Positions 1 to 8,702 of a stretch of 44,627 nt of DNA are shown piece after piece (the first letter of the stretch is position 1; each line of letters opens with the position of its first letter). The DNA is from an uncultured Bacteroidia bacterium (lineage in GTDB: Bacteria > Bacteroidota > Bacteroidia > Bacteroidales > F082), in NCBI GenBank assembly GCA_902787095.1, contig CADAFC010000005.1:1-44627 (forward strand). The letters run 5' to 3'. The translations under genes and the position numbers were made by a program. Below the pieces are notes generated by a model. That model was not told the DNA's origin and ran no database searches. It saw only the letters and a program-made list of their open reading frames with translations.

Positions 1-1292
1 ACACGGGACATGGCTTCTGGTTTCACGCCTTTGTTTGCCGAGAAGAGGAAGCATATCTTATCCCTGCCCTTCTCCGAAAACTCTGAATCCCCGGAAAACT
101 CCGTTATCTCAACCTCGAAAACACCGTGAGGCATCTTCAACTGGCAGATTATTTCAGTGACCGACTTCTCAAAGGAAAGCTTCACCTTTTTACGTCTATC
201 AGATAGATTATCAGCGAGATGCGAAAGCTCTTTCTCGCATTTTTTAACCTCATTTTCTTTCTTGGCTATCAGCTCGTCGATATTGGCGAAAGCTCCAACT
301 TTCTGTTGCAAGTCATCGCGAATCTGAAGCAAATCTGCGTAATCGTTCACATGATGCTTCATCATCAGGCGTTGCAGCAGGTCGAAACGCTCCTGAAGCT
401 CATTCAGTGATTCAGCGTCAAACTGGGTGCTATCTTGCAGCGAATCAATGTCATGCGCTATGTCTTTGAGCTCTATTTTTGTTGATTCGAGACGCTCAAC
501 ATATTGTTCCGCTTCGGGAATATATCGTTTCAGCCGCTCCACAGTCGATTTCAGCTCGTTCAGCTGGTCGAGGATAGAAATTTCCGAATCTTGTAACAGA
601 TTCGTCGACTGGGCAAGCAAGGTCTTCACCTCCTCTGCGTTCTCCAAAAGCTCCAAATGTTGGCTAACCTCTTCATACTCATTATCTTGCAAGTCAGCCT
701 TCAGCAACTCGTCGAGCTGGAATAAGAGGAAATCGTTTTCCGCCACGTTTTTCTGAGCCATCTCGCGAAGCGATTTCAACTCGTTTCGCAAGGTAACAAA
801 CTTATGGTAAACCGCTTGATAATCAGCAAGTAATGCGTTGTTACCAGCGGCATTGTCGATTATCTCAAGTTGGAAGTCGGCATTGGTCAGAAGCAGCGAG
901 TCGTGCTGTGAATGTATGTCAACCAATTGATTACCAAGCTCTTTTAGTTGTTGAGCTGTAACTGGTGTGTCGTTAATAAAAGCTCTTGATTTCTTTGTTG
1001 GTGACAATTCGCGTCGAAGTATCAGTTCTTCATCAAAATCGAGGTCGTTTTCCTCAAAGAAAGGCTTAAAACGTTCATTGTCAACGACAAACGTCGCTTC
1101 CACCGCACATTTTTTCGACTCATCGAGCATGATGCTTGAGTCGGTACGTTCGCCAAGCACAAATCCAAGAGCACCCAGCAAAATTGATTTTCCAGCGCCT
1201 GTCTCGCCTGTAATAACGCTAAACCCATCATCAAAAGATATTGATAATGAGTCGATTAAAGCATAATTACTGATGGCGAGATGTTTTAACAT
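1..1292 (-). CDS. recN: DNA repair ATPase RecN, C-terminus cut by window edge
   Basis: RecN is an SMC-like ATPase acting in double-strand break repair. The start is the ATG at 1292 (MLKHLAISNYALID), followed at about residue 29 by the Walker A motif GETGAGKS. A long charged helical region follows, as expected for the coiled-coil arm, and reading is open to base 1. About 430 residues are visible against roughly 550 for the family, so the signature/Walker B part lies outside the window. It is the last visible gene of the bamD-rpoZ-coaBC-porD-recN run, 5 bp after the porD stop. Assignment is firm; only the 3' end is missing. Confidence 0.95.
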   Translation of the reverse strand, partial: MLKHLAISNYALIDSLSISFDDGFSVITGETGAGKSILLGALGFVLGERTDSSIMLDESKKCAVEATFVVDNERFKPFFEENDLDFDEELILRRELSPTKKSRAFINDTPVTAQQLKELGNQLVDIHSQHDSLLLTNADFQLEIIDNAAGNNALLADYQAVYHKFVTLRNELKSLREMAQKNVAENDFLLFQLDELLKADLQDNEYEEVSQHLELLENAEEVKTLLAQSTNLLQDSEISILDQLNELKSTVERLKRYIPEAEQYVERLESTKIELKDIAHDIDSLQDSTQFDAESLNELQERFDLLQRLMMKHHVNDYADLLQIRDDLQQKVGAFANIDELIAKKENEVKKCEKELSHLADNLSDRRKKVKLSFEKSVTEIICQLKMPHGVFEVEITEFSGDSEFSEKGRDKICFLFSANKGVKPEAMSR

Positions 1293-1297
1293 TTCAG

Positions 1298-2212
1298 TTA
1301 AAAACGTTTTTTTGAATTGAGCACTTCTTCATATTCCTCTGCGTGTGCCGGATCGATGTCACGCAAGATGTTGATTGCCTTGGTCTTCTCCTGCTGCGGA
1401 CAGTCGGAATATATGTTTTTCCACTCGTCACGCTTGGAATCGTTAAGTATTTGGATAAAATAGAGGTTTGACTTTGAGGTGTACGCTGTTTTCACATAAT
1501 CGAGCGACTTTGTGATTGCTGTACGTCCGTTTTCGATTTTTCCGCTACCCATCACATCGAGTCCAAGTCGGTGATATTCATACATAAACTGACGCAGTGA
1601 ACGGTAAGCCGGGTTGGTGTAGCTGTCGAGTAGCCAATAACGGTTTTTATAACTGTCGAAAGCCTTCCAGCCTCCTTCTGCGGCGTTTTGTGCCTGTGTC
1701 ACGATCTGGTCGCACATATTGAACATCTCGTCACCGCCGTTCTGTCCGAAAGTGTCGAAATATATTCCCAAGCAATAATATCCGTAGTAGGCAAGTATTG
1801 AGGTAAGGTTCGACATGAACGAATTCTCATTGAAATCGAGCGGTTGCCCATCGATGTATGAAAATGATATATCATTGTCAACGATGTTCAGTAGCGGCGA
1901 ATTGTAATTTGATTTGTATACAGGACGGCGCAGCACAACGTTCAATTCTCCATCGATAGAGTTTCCGTCACGGTTTTTCACTACCAACACCATAGAGCCT
2001 TCGATACGTTCATTTTCTTCAAACTTGATGTTGGTCCATATTCTTTGGTTCATGAATGTCACCATGCTCTCTTTCAGCGACTCATAGAGACGCTGGTCGG
2101 TGCCCGACACCTGTGCCGTGTTGATTTGCACTGTGAAGTTCAGCTCCTGTGCTGTCACATTGAGTGTCATCAGGCTGAAAGCAAACAATATCGCGAGAAA
2201 TGCCCTTTTCAT
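1298..2212 (-). CDS. porD: DUF4835 family protein, type IX secretion protein PorD
   Basis: This is a 304-residue exported protein. I place the start at the ATG at 2212, giving a clean signal peptide (MKRAFLAILFAFSLMTLNVTAQ); an upstream in-frame ATG at 2242 would overlap coaBC and precede the signal with polar residues. The mature part begins ELNFTVQINTAQVSGTDQ and resembles the DUF4835 family, which is annotated in Bacteroidota as PorD, associated with the type IX secretion system. Its gene lies 4 bp downstream of coaBC and 5 bp upstream of recN. The PorD name rests on remembered family resemblance and gene order. Export is clear; the exact T9SS role is known only from the family. Confidence 0.8.
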   Translation of the reverse strand: MKRAFLAILFAFSLMTLNVTAQELNFTVQINTAQVSGTDQRLYESLKESMVTFMNQRIWTNIKFEENERIEGSMVLVVKNRDGNSIDGELNVVLRRPVYKSNYNSPLLNIVDNDISFSYIDGQPLDFNENSFMSNLTSILAYYGYYCLGIYFDTFGQNGGDEMFNMCDQIVTQAQNAAEGGWKAFDSYKNRYWLLDSYTNPAYRSLRQFMYEYHRLGLDVMGSGKIENGRTAITKSLDYVKTAYTSKSNLYFIQILNDSKRDEWKNIYSDCPQQEKTKAINILRDIDPAHAEEYEEVLNSKKRF

Positions 2213-2216
2213 ACTG

Positions 2217-3425
2217 TCATTTTTCAAGTGATTGATATACAACTTTCAAGATGTCGTTTGCCACCTCATTTTTCGGTTTCAGTTCAAAATCGATAACCTT
2301 GTCGTCCTTGGTAATGATGCTTACCTTGTTGGTTTTCGTTTTGAATCCCACGCCGGCCTCGTTCATGATGTTAAGCACAATCATGTCGATATTCTTGGAG
2401 TGCAGCTTCTTCTTGGCGTTCTCGATGCCGTTTTCCGTCTCAAGGGCGAATCCCACAAGCATCTGTTTGTCGGTTTTGTTCTGACCCAAAGTCTTCAAGA
2501 TGTCGTCTGTCTTCACGAGCTTGAGAATCATCTCGTTGCTGTTCGGGTCTTTCTTAATCTTCTGATTGGCAGTCACTTCCGGACGGAAGTCAGCCACTGC
2601 CGCACTCAGCACGGCTATGTCGGCATGTTTGAATGCTGCTGTTGTGGCGTCGAACATCTCCTTTGCCGAAGTCACTGGAACGACTTGGATATTAGCTCTT
2701 TCCGGGCGTATCGACGACGGGCCAAGCACCAGTGTCACCTCTGCACCTTGGTCTGCGAAAGCGCGTGCCACCTCGATGCCCATGAGGCCAGAGCTATGGT
2801 TTCCTATGAAACGCACCGGGTCGATGGCTTCATACGTAGGACCGGCTGTCACGAGCACTTTCTTACCGGCGAAACGCTGTTTTTTCTGGAAATACTCCTT
2901 GATACGGTTGAAAATCTCCTGTGGCTCCTCCATCCTGCCCTCGCCGCACAGCCCCGATGCCAGCTCACCTGACGACGGCGCAATGAAACGGTATCCGCGG
3001 CTGATGAGAGTGCGGATATTCTCTTGTGTGGCTTGATGTTTGTACATGTCAAGATCCATCGCTGGAGCGAACATTATCGGGCATTTAGCCGACAGGCAGA
3101 CGGTCAAAAGATAGTTGTCAGCTATTCCTGTCGCCAACTTGGCGATAGTGTTTGCCGATGCTGGTGCTATCACGAAGAGGTCGGCCCACAGACCGAGTTC
3201 CACGTGGCTGTTCCACCTGCCAGTCTCGGTGTCGAAGCCCTTCGACAAAACGGGCAGTCCACTCAGCGTCGAGAGCGTGAGTGGTGTCACGAAGTCTTTT
3301 GCCGCGTCGGTCATAACCACCTGAACCTCAGCGCCTTCCTTCTTCAGCAGACGCACCAGGAGCGGTATCTTATATGCCGCGATGCTACCCGTGATGCCTA
3401 TCAGGATTTTCTTTCCGGTGAGCAT
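2217..3425 (-). CDS. coaBC: bifunctional phosphopantothenoylcysteine decarboxylase / phosphopantothenate-cysteine ligase
   Basis: CoaBC couples cysteine to 4'-phosphopantothenate and decarboxylates the product, giving 4'-phosphopantetheine for coenzyme A. The 402-residue length fits the fused bacterial enzyme. The N-terminal flavoprotein (CoaC) half shows GITGSIAAYK near residue 10, the PASANT motif and an APAMDLDMY segment in place of the usual PAMN. The ligase (CoaB) half starts near residue 190 with VLVTAGPTYEAIDPVR and GNHSSGLMG, and later has AAVADFRP. The gene is 3 bp from rpoZ and 4 bp from porD, so it is almost certainly cotranscribed and cytoplasmic. Confidence 0.96.
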   Translation of the reverse strand: MLTGKKILIGITGSIAAYKIPLLVRLLKKEGAEVQVVMTDAAKDFVTPLTLSTLSGLPVLSKGFDTETGRWNSHVELGLWADLFVIAPASANTIAKLATGIADNYLLTVCLSAKCPIMFAPAMDLDMYKHQATQENIRTLISRGYRFIAPSSGELASGLCGEGRMEEPQEIFNRIKEYFQKKQRFAGKKVLVTAGPTYEAIDPVRFIGNHSSGLMGIEVARAFADQGAEVTLVLGPSSIRPERANIQVVPVTSAKEMFDATTAAFKHADIAVLSAAVADFRPEVTANQKIKKDPNSNEMILKLVKTDDILKTLGQNKTDKQMLVGFALETENGIENAKKKLHSKNIDMIVLNIMNEAGVGFKTKTNKVSIITKDDKVIDFELKPKNEVANDILKVVYQSLEK

Positions 3426-3428
3426 TTT

Positions 3429-3767
3429 TTAGAAGTCGCCTTCGTTTTTCTTGTTAGGGTTACGATAGTAAAGCTCGTCGTTGAGGAATTCCTCGATGGC
3501 TATAAGGGTCGGCTTCGGAAGCTTCTCATAGAATTTTGCCACCTCGATCTGTTCCTTGTTCTCGAACACTTCCTCCAAAGAGTCGTTCTGTGAAGCAAAC
3601 TCCTCAATCTTCTTGTTGAGCTCCTGTTTCTCTTCTGTCGCTATCTGATTGGCTCTCTTCGAAAGGATTGCCACTGTTTCGTAAATATTACCTGTTCCAA
3701 CGTAGAACTGGTCTTTCTGACGTGTGATAGCGGTTGTTTCCGCCTTGACTTTTCTGAAATCTATCAT
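3429..3767 (-). CDS. rpoZ: DNA-directed RNA polymerase omega subunit (RpoZ/Rpb6 type)
   Basis: This 112-residue cytoplasmic protein resembles the Bacteroidota omega subunit, which helps assemble RNA polymerase around beta-prime. The diagnostic stretch is the N-terminal helix region with GNIYETVAILSKRANQIA, followed by an acidic middle and a C-terminal segment with KPTLIAIEEFLNDELYYRNP. The gene sits 1 bp after bamD and 3 bp before coaBC, an arrangement typical of the phylum; the coupling to coaBC also parallels the usual genomic association of omega with CoaBC. Its partners rpoB and rpoC are also in this window. Confidence 0.9.
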   Translation of the reverse strand: MIDFRKVKAETTAITRQKDQFYVGTGNIYETVAILSKRANQIATEEKQELNKKIEEFASQNDSLEEVFENKEQIEVAKFYEKLPKPTLIAIEEFLNDELYYRNPNKKNEGDF

Positions 3768-3768
3768 T

Positions 3769-4575
3769 TTAATTTAATTTATATTTTTCTAATTTCTCTC
3801 TAATTTTCTTTATTGTAGGCTCCAGTTTTGCGATGTATTCGCTTTCAGGATACACGTAGCAAAGCGTGTTGTATTTCTCCAATGCCAGTTCGTAACGCTC
3901 GCGTTGTTTCGACCTGATGCTGTTTTCAGCATAACGATAGTAATTTATAACCATGTTGTTAAGAATCTCCTCACGGTATTTGGTGTTCGGATAATCCTTA
4001 AGATAGGCTTCATAGCTCGTTATTGCGGCCTGATACTCTTCCATCTTGAAATAGAGCCTGCAGATGTCGTATTCTTTCTCCTCCAGTTTCATGCGTAACG
4101 TGTCCATTTTGCCGTTCACCTCTTCCACTCTCGGACTGTTCGGGTACAGATCCACGTAGTTCTGGAATTCCTTGATGGCGGTGTAGGTATCCGACTGGTC
4201 GAGGGTTATCTTCGGTGACATCCTGTAATAGCAGATGGCGCTTTTGTACATGGCTTCCTCCGATTTTCTCGACAACGGATAACGCGTCACGAAACGTTTG
4301 TAATAGCTGCTTGCGATGTAGTAGTCTTCCTTGTTGAAATAACACTCTGCCGTAAGGAAAGCTATGTTCTCACCCTCAGGCTTGCTGCGATAATACGCCT
4401 GCAACACGTCGAAAAGCTGCAAGGTACGGTCGTAATCCTTTTTTTCGTAATACTTCAACGCGGCTTCGTACTTCGCCTCGTTGTCCGTTCCCTTGAGCAA
4501 TTTGTTGTATTTACTGCAGGACACGCATCCCAACAAACAAATCATTACCGTTAAGAAAACCCTATTTTTAAGCAT
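3769..4575 (-). CDS. bamD: outer membrane assembly lipoprotein BamD
   Basis: BamD is the periplasm-facing lipoprotein of the BAM complex that inserts beta-barrel proteins into the outer membrane. The 268-residue product starts with a lipoprotein signal ending in LLGCVSC, with lipidation expected at one of the two cysteines near residue 17-20. It then carries TPR-like helical repeats (YYEKKDYDRTLQLFDVL, YPLSRKSEEAMYKSAICYYR, YLKDYPNTKYREEIL). It is the first gene of the rpoZ-coaBC-porD-recN run. A TAATTTTG box lies only 4 bp upstream of the ATG, implying a very short or absent leader if used. Confidence 0.93.
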   Translation of the reverse strand: MLKNRVFLTVMICLLGCVSCSKYNKLLKGTDNEAKYEAALKYYEKKDYDRTLQLFDVLQAYYRSKPEGENIAFLTAECYFNKEDYYIASSYYKRFVTRYPLSRKSEEAMYKSAICYYRMSPKITLDQSDTYTAIKEFQNYVDLYPNSPRVEEVNGKMDTLRMKLEEKEYDICRLYFKMEEYQAAITSYEAYLKDYPNTKYREEILNNMVINYYRYAENSIRSKQRERYELALEKYNTLCYVYPESEYIAKLEPTIKKIREKLEKYKLN

Positions 4576-4579
4576 GCTG

Positions 4580-4587
4580 CAAAATTA
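4580..4587 (-). promoter_or_regulatory. putative -7 box TAATTTTG of bamD operon
   Basis: A perfect match to the Bacteroidota -7 consensus TAnnTTTG on the minus strand. Transcription would be expected to begin within a few bases of the bamD ATG at 4575, giving a leaderless or near-leaderless mRNA. No convincing TTG -33 element is seen at the usual spacing. Confidence 0.5.
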
Positions 4588-4618
4588 CGTTTTTTTTAGC
4601 TATCTTATTTATTATTTT

Positions 4619-7153
4619 TTATTTAATAACAAATTTCTTGAGATATTGTTGTCCGTCGCAGCTAATTTTAACAAAATAAATGCCTGATTCAATATCAGAA
4701 ACATTGATTTCCAATGCGTTAACGACTTCTCTCACAACCTGTCCCTGAAGATTCACAATCATAACGTTGAGATTTGTGTAATTTTCGATGCCCACGATAT
4801 TGATTGTTGTCGAGGCCGGATTCGGGTAAACCGTTATGTTTTCTGCGCTGATTTCGTCAATATCATCGCATTCTGTGACGGTGAACGACACTGATGCTGT
4901 TACCGATTCGATGCCATCGCTGACTGTCACGGTGTAAGTGTAGTCACCGAGAATTCCTTCAGGTGAAAAGACTGGTGTCTCTGATGTCGGGTTGTCGAGA
5001 TGTTCGGCTGGCGACCACGAATATGTGTAATTTCCAGAACCTCCTGTCGCATAGACCGACAACGTGTTAGTCTCAGCTGTACAAATCGATTCATATTCAG
5101 CTAATGCTACGACTTCCAATGGATAAGACACGCCAAGACAATAAACGTGTGCTGCCCATCCTGATTTTGTGACGCTTGAGTCGGATGTGAATCTGAATGT
5201 AAGGGCTCCAGCGGCATTGGTAGCTGTGACAGTGCCAGGAGTGTCACCACCGCTGTATTGTCCGATTTGTGTGGCTGATGTCGAGGTTCCGTCGTAGATG
5301 TACAAGAAATCATAGTTGTTTTCCGTGTCAAACGACTGGAATTCGACTTCAATAATGCCGCCTTCTGTTGCAGGCATGAATGTCATAACCAGGTCTTTGT
5401 TGCTTGTATAGTCGGCATTCGGACCGCCATCATCGTAAAACATTGCATCACAAGTGGTTACAGTGGCGTTTGTCATGTTGTAAGCCTCCACTACTGAGAT
5501 ATAATTTGGCAAATATTTGGTGTCAGACTCGCCATCGGCATTGGTCACGGTGAGACGCACGTCGAAACTGCCAGCGTTGTTATAAGTCACTACAGGGTTA
5601 AGCTGGGTAGATGTGGCAGGTGTGCCGCCTTCGAACTCCCAGTTCCAGCTCACGAGCTGTGCGCCCCATGAGTTGTCGGTGAAATGCACTGAACCTCCTA
5701 TGCTGACCGCTGTCACATCAGCTGTAAAGTCAGCGACGATGCCTTCGAGTGCCACCATTTGTGCATTGATGTTAATTGCTTCATTATCAGCCACTGTCAC
5801 CTGTGTCTCGTATGCCTCATAGCCATTCTTTGTAATACGGACATTGTATGTTCCAGCTTTCACAGGACGGTGGAAGTCGCCGCCAGGGAGCTGTGTTGAT
5901 ACTGTAGAATACTGGTCATCGTGCCCCACCAGAGTGACTGTTGCGCCACCTATAGGAGCCTTCGTTTCAGCATCGACCACTGTTCCATGGATGCCGTTCA
6001 AGCACTGGTTCATGAAAGCGAAGATAGAGTTTTTATTGATATTCCAGAAGTTAGGCATCTGGCTGGCGCTTGGGCATTTTGTGTTTGAGCACTCGATGGT
6101 AAGCTCACGGCATTGGGCATAGCCGTTCATATAGTCTTGGCGACCGCCACCAATCATGTACCACTGGGCGCCATTGGTGATGCCGTTGTTATAATCTGTC
6201 ATGTAGCTTGAACTCACGGTATGGCAAAGGTCGGCATATTCGTGTGAGATGAGCTGATACCAAGCGTCATCGGCATGAAGTGTGTATGTGTTGTCCCAAG
6301 GATAGTTCATAACCTCTGCTCCACCGTGGTAGTTGGCACCCATCACGAAAGCGTTTTCATTTGCAAACTGCATAAACCACTCAGTCTCTTGCTGATAAGC
6401 GTTTCCATCAGGATGTGCACTGCCATGAGGGTCTGCATAGTTACGGTTCATATCGACGCCGTTGGCATTGTAACGCTGGGCACCGTTAACGGTGTTGTTG
6501 CCGCCATGGTAGGTACCATCCGGGTTGGTGTTAGGGCCGACATAGAGGTCGATGTTTTCCAACACGTTGGCACACTCCGGAAGTGTAGGATTTTCAAGGA
6601 TATAGTCAATCATACGGAGCATAAGCATCCAGCCGGTTGTCTCGTCACCGTGAATTGTCGAGGTGTACAAGAATTTAGGTTTTCCTGCGCCTGAGCCGTT
6701 ATTGATATGTGCAATCAAAATCTTACGGTTGCTTGGGAGAGTGCCGAGTTCGATGATCTCGCATTTGTCCGGATGGTCTGTTGCAAACTGATACATCATT
6801 GCTTCATAAGCCTCGTAGGTCGGGTACTGGTCCCAGTCGTAAGCTGCGCGGTTGCTGCCGTCCCACATCTCGGCTTCAAAAAGCATTGAAGGAGGTGTCT
6901 GAAGTGTTATATCATAGCCCATCTTCTGGAACTCTGCGAATTCCTTGTTGTTTGCGTAAGCCGTGACGACATTGCCATCGACACGGTCAACCGAAATCGT
7001 ATGGGCGATTTTCTGAAGATTGTCGTTGCCGTTTAGTTCAAAAGTGAAGTAATACTCATTGCGTTCCTGCATGAGCTGGTTAAGGTTCTTTTCCTGTGCT
7101 GTCAATCCAAATGACAGAAACAAGCAGATGATTAAGAATAATTTGTTTTTCAT
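4619..7153 (-). CDS. secreted M14 zinc carboxypeptidase with PKD, CUB and T9SS sorting domains
   Basis: This 844-residue exported metallopeptidase probably releases C-terminal residues from peptides outside the cell. The signal peptide covers residues 1-19. The M14 domain (about 105-385) has zinc ligands H168 and E171 in TIHGDETTG and H276 in NYHGG, the substrate-binding MNRNY around 235-239, and the likely catalytic Glu at 354 in LTIEC. A carboxypeptidase-regulatory-like fold (386-465), a PKD domain (472-555), a CUB-like domain (565-672), a second Ig-like domain (695-757) and a type A T9SS sorting domain (from ITVYPNPA at 773) follow. The layout resembles Porphyromonas gingivalis CPG70. It ends 43 bp before bamD and starts 22 bp after the dapA stop. 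Confidence 0.93.
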   Translation of the reverse strand: MKNKLFLIICLFLSFGLTAQEKNLNQLMQERNEYYFTFELNGNDNLQKIAHTISVDRVDGNVVTAYANNKEFAEFQKMGYDITLQTPPSMLFEAEMWDGSNRAAYDWDQYPTYEAYEAMMYQFATDHPDKCEIIELGTLPSNRKILIAHINNGSGAGKPKFLYTSTIHGDETTGWMLMLRMIDYILENPTLPECANVLENIDLYVGPNTNPDGTYHGGNNTVNGAQRYNANGVDMNRNYADPHGSAHPDGNAYQQETEWFMQFANENAFVMGANYHGGAEVMNYPWDNTYTLHADDAWYQLISHEYADLCHTVSSSYMTDYNNGITNGAQWYMIGGGRQDYMNGYAQCRELTIECSNTKCPSASQMPNFWNINKNSIFAFMNQCLNGIHGTVVDAETKAPIGGATVTLVGHDDQYSTVSTQLPGGDFHRPVKAGTYNVRITKNGYEAYETQVTVADNEAININAQMVALEGIVADFTADVTAVSIGGSVHFTDNSWGAQLVSWNWEFEGGTPATSTQLNPVVTYNNAGSFDVRLTVTNADGESDTKYLPNYISVVEAYNMTNATVTTCDAMFYDDGGPNADYTSNKDLVMTFMPATEGGIIEVEFQSFDTENNYDFLYIYDGTSTSATQIGQYSGGDTPGTVTATNAAGALTFRFTSDSSVTKSGWAAHVYCLGVSYPLEVVALAEYESICTAETNTLSVYATGGSGNYTYSWSPAEHLDNPTSETPVFSPEGILGDYTYTVTVSDGIESVTASVSFTVTECDDIDEISAENITVYPNPASTTINIVGIENYTNLNVMIVNLQGQVVREVVNALEINVSDIESGIYFVKISCDGQQYLKKFVIK

Positions 7154-7175
7154 TGTTGTATTAAATTTTAAATAT

Positions 7176-8060
7176 TCATTTCAAATTGTTATCGTATTCA
7201 TTTTCAATGTCTTGGCGCACATTTTCGCTCACTGGCACCAATGGCAGGCGAAGCACGTTTTTGCACAATCCTTCATGAGCCATGAGTGCCTTGATGCCTG
7301 CAGGATTGCCGTCTGCGAATATCAGGCCATTCATTCTCAGCATCTTATAATGCAACGGAAGGGCTTCTTTCTCTTTGCCTTCGAGCATTTTGTGAACCAT
7401 TTCGCAGAACGGTTTCGGGTAGCCGTTGGCGGCCACCGATATCACGCCTTTCGCACCGAGAGCCATCATCGGCTGGGTGATGCCGTCGTCGCCTGAGAGC
7501 ACAGTGAAATCTGAAGGTTTGTCACGCAATATCTCCATGATTTGCTGCAGATTTCCCGATGCTTCTTTCACAGCGAGGATGTTAGGATGTTTTGCAAGTT
7601 CCACCGTCGTGGCGGCTTGGAGGTTCACTCCCACCCTGCCTGGCACGTTGTAAAGCACCACTGGCACTGGCGACACGTCGGCGACATGCAGAAAATGAGC
7701 TTTCATGCCGCGCTGGTTGGGTTTATTATAATAAGGAACGACGCTCAAGATGCCGTCAATTCCTGTAAAGTCTTGATTTCTAATGCTATCGATGAGTGAA
7801 TAGGTGTTGTTTCCACCCATGCCGAGCAATATCGGACAGCGTCCGTTGGCTGTCTCGATGATGGTTTTCGTCACTTTTGTCTTCTCTTCGGCGTTCATCG
7901 TAGGAGCCTCCGAGGTCGTCCCGAGAGCCACGAGGAAATCGGCACCATTTTGTAAAGTAAAGTCGACGATATTCCTTAGCGATTGATAATCAACCGAATA
8001 ATCATCATTAAACGGAGTTATCAGGGCAACTCCAGTACCAATAAACGGGTTCTTTTTCAT
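7176..8060 (-). CDS. dapA: 4-hydroxy-tetrahydrodipicolinate synthase
   Basis: DapA condenses pyruvate with aspartate semialdehyde, the first committed step of lysine and diaminopimelate synthesis. The 294-residue length is standard for this (beta/alpha)8 aldolase. Visible motifs are GTGVALITPF near residue 8, GTTSEAP at 47-53, the LYNVPGR motif containing active-site Tyr137, and the Schiff-base Lys165 in LAVKEASGN. The ATG overlaps the stop of the upstream gene by 4 bp (ATGA), indicating translational coupling. Cytoplasmic; the identification is firm. Confidence 0.97.
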   Translation of the reverse strand: MKKNPFIGTGVALITPFNDDYSVDYQSLRNIVDFTLQNGADFLVALGTTSEAPTMNAEEKTKVTKTIIETANGRCPILLGMGGNNTYSLIDSIRNQDFTGIDGILSVVPYYNKPNQRGMKAHFLHVADVSPVPVVLYNVPGRVGVNLQAATTVELAKHPNILAVKEASGNLQQIMEILRDKPSDFTVLSGDDGITQPMMALGAKGVISVAANGYPKPFCEMVHKMLEGKEKEALPLHYKMLRMNGLIFADGNPAGIKALMAHEGLCKNVLRLPLVPVSENVRQDIENEYDNNLK

Positions 8061-8590
8061 CTTTTTCCCAATAACATTGACAGATAATCGTGTAAAATCT
8101 CTATCCTTTTAAGCACGTCATCTTCTTTTTTCGAATCGATTACCAGGTCGTAGAACGAAGTGCATTGATGTCCGAAAGTCACTCTGAAGGTGTTGTTAAT
8201 CAACGACATAATATATTGATTCATCAGCATGTCGTCACCCACGTGCACCATATCGACCATCATGTCGAACGAGAGGCTGTTCAGCGACTCTTTTTTATCT
8301 TTTTTCAACAACCCCCAGAAGTTGAAGTCGTCATTATTGATATAAAAGTGTCGGTCCGACTGCAGAACGTCTTGTGGTTGTGTATTGACGCAGGTCACAA
8401 AAGTGAGTCGTTTCAGGTTGAACAGCCTGTTCATTGTCGCCTCTATCTCTTTGTGGCGATTAAACTGTTCTCCGTCGAGCAGAAGTGCCACTGTCGGATA
8501 CCCTGTGATATCCGGAAGTATGCATTGTTTCTTCCTTTTCAGGAATTCACGGATTGCACGACGTCTGTTAAACCTAACAATAGCCTTCAT
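8057..8590 (-). CDS. conserved Bacteroidota protein of unknown function (DUF6913-like)
   Basis: This is a 177-residue protein starting at the ATG at 8590 (MKAIVRFNRRRAIREFLK). A start at 8596 would use TTG and add only two residues. The N-terminus is strongly basic, followed by a compact alpha/beta pattern (YPTVALLLDGEQFNRHKEIEA, LTFVTCVN). No signal peptide, membrane segment or catalytic motif is evident. It overlaps dapA by 4 bp and has a TATCTTTG box upstream. I associate it with the DUF6913 family, often found next to dapA in the phylum, but this was not checked. The function is unknown. Confidence 0.8.
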   Translation of the reverse strand: MKAIVRFNRRRAIREFLKRKKQCILPDITGYPTVALLLDGEQFNRHKEIEATMNRLFNLKRLTFVTCVNTQPQDVLQSDRHFYINNDDFNFWGLLKKDKKESLNSLSFDMMVDMVHVGDDMLMNQYIMSLINNTFRVTFGHQCTSFYDLVIDSKKEDDVLKRIEILHDYLSMLLGKR

Positions 8591-8616
8591 TATCAAATGA
8601 TATGCCTAAAAACTTG

Positions 8617-8624
8617 CAAAGATA
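8617..8624 (-). promoter_or_regulatory. putative -7 box TATCTTTG for DUF6913-like/dapA operon
   Basis: A perfect TAnnTTTG match on the minus strand, 26 bp upstream of the ATG at 8590. It is divergent from the box at 8678-8685. Confidence 0.6.
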
Positions 8625-8677
8625 CGAATTTTTTACAAAATAGTGATTATTTTTTTCCACAATACCTTCTATTTTTT

Positions 8678-8685
8678 TATCTTTG
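8678..8685 (+). promoter_or_regulatory. putative -7 box TATCTTTG for the metallo-hydrolase gene
   Basis: A perfect TAnnTTTG match on the plus strand, 17 bp upstream of the ATG at 8703. This short spacing argues against start codons further upstream in the same frame. No clear -33 TTG is visible. Confidence 0.6.
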
Positions 8686-8702
8686 CAGCGGTTTTCAAGG
8701 CT

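Noticed and set aside
2232..2972. Long plus-strand open frame (246 codons) opposite coaBC
   Set aside because: It is antisense to an intact, strongly conserved coaBC and its translation shows no domain, only a His/Cys/Leu-rich shadow composition.
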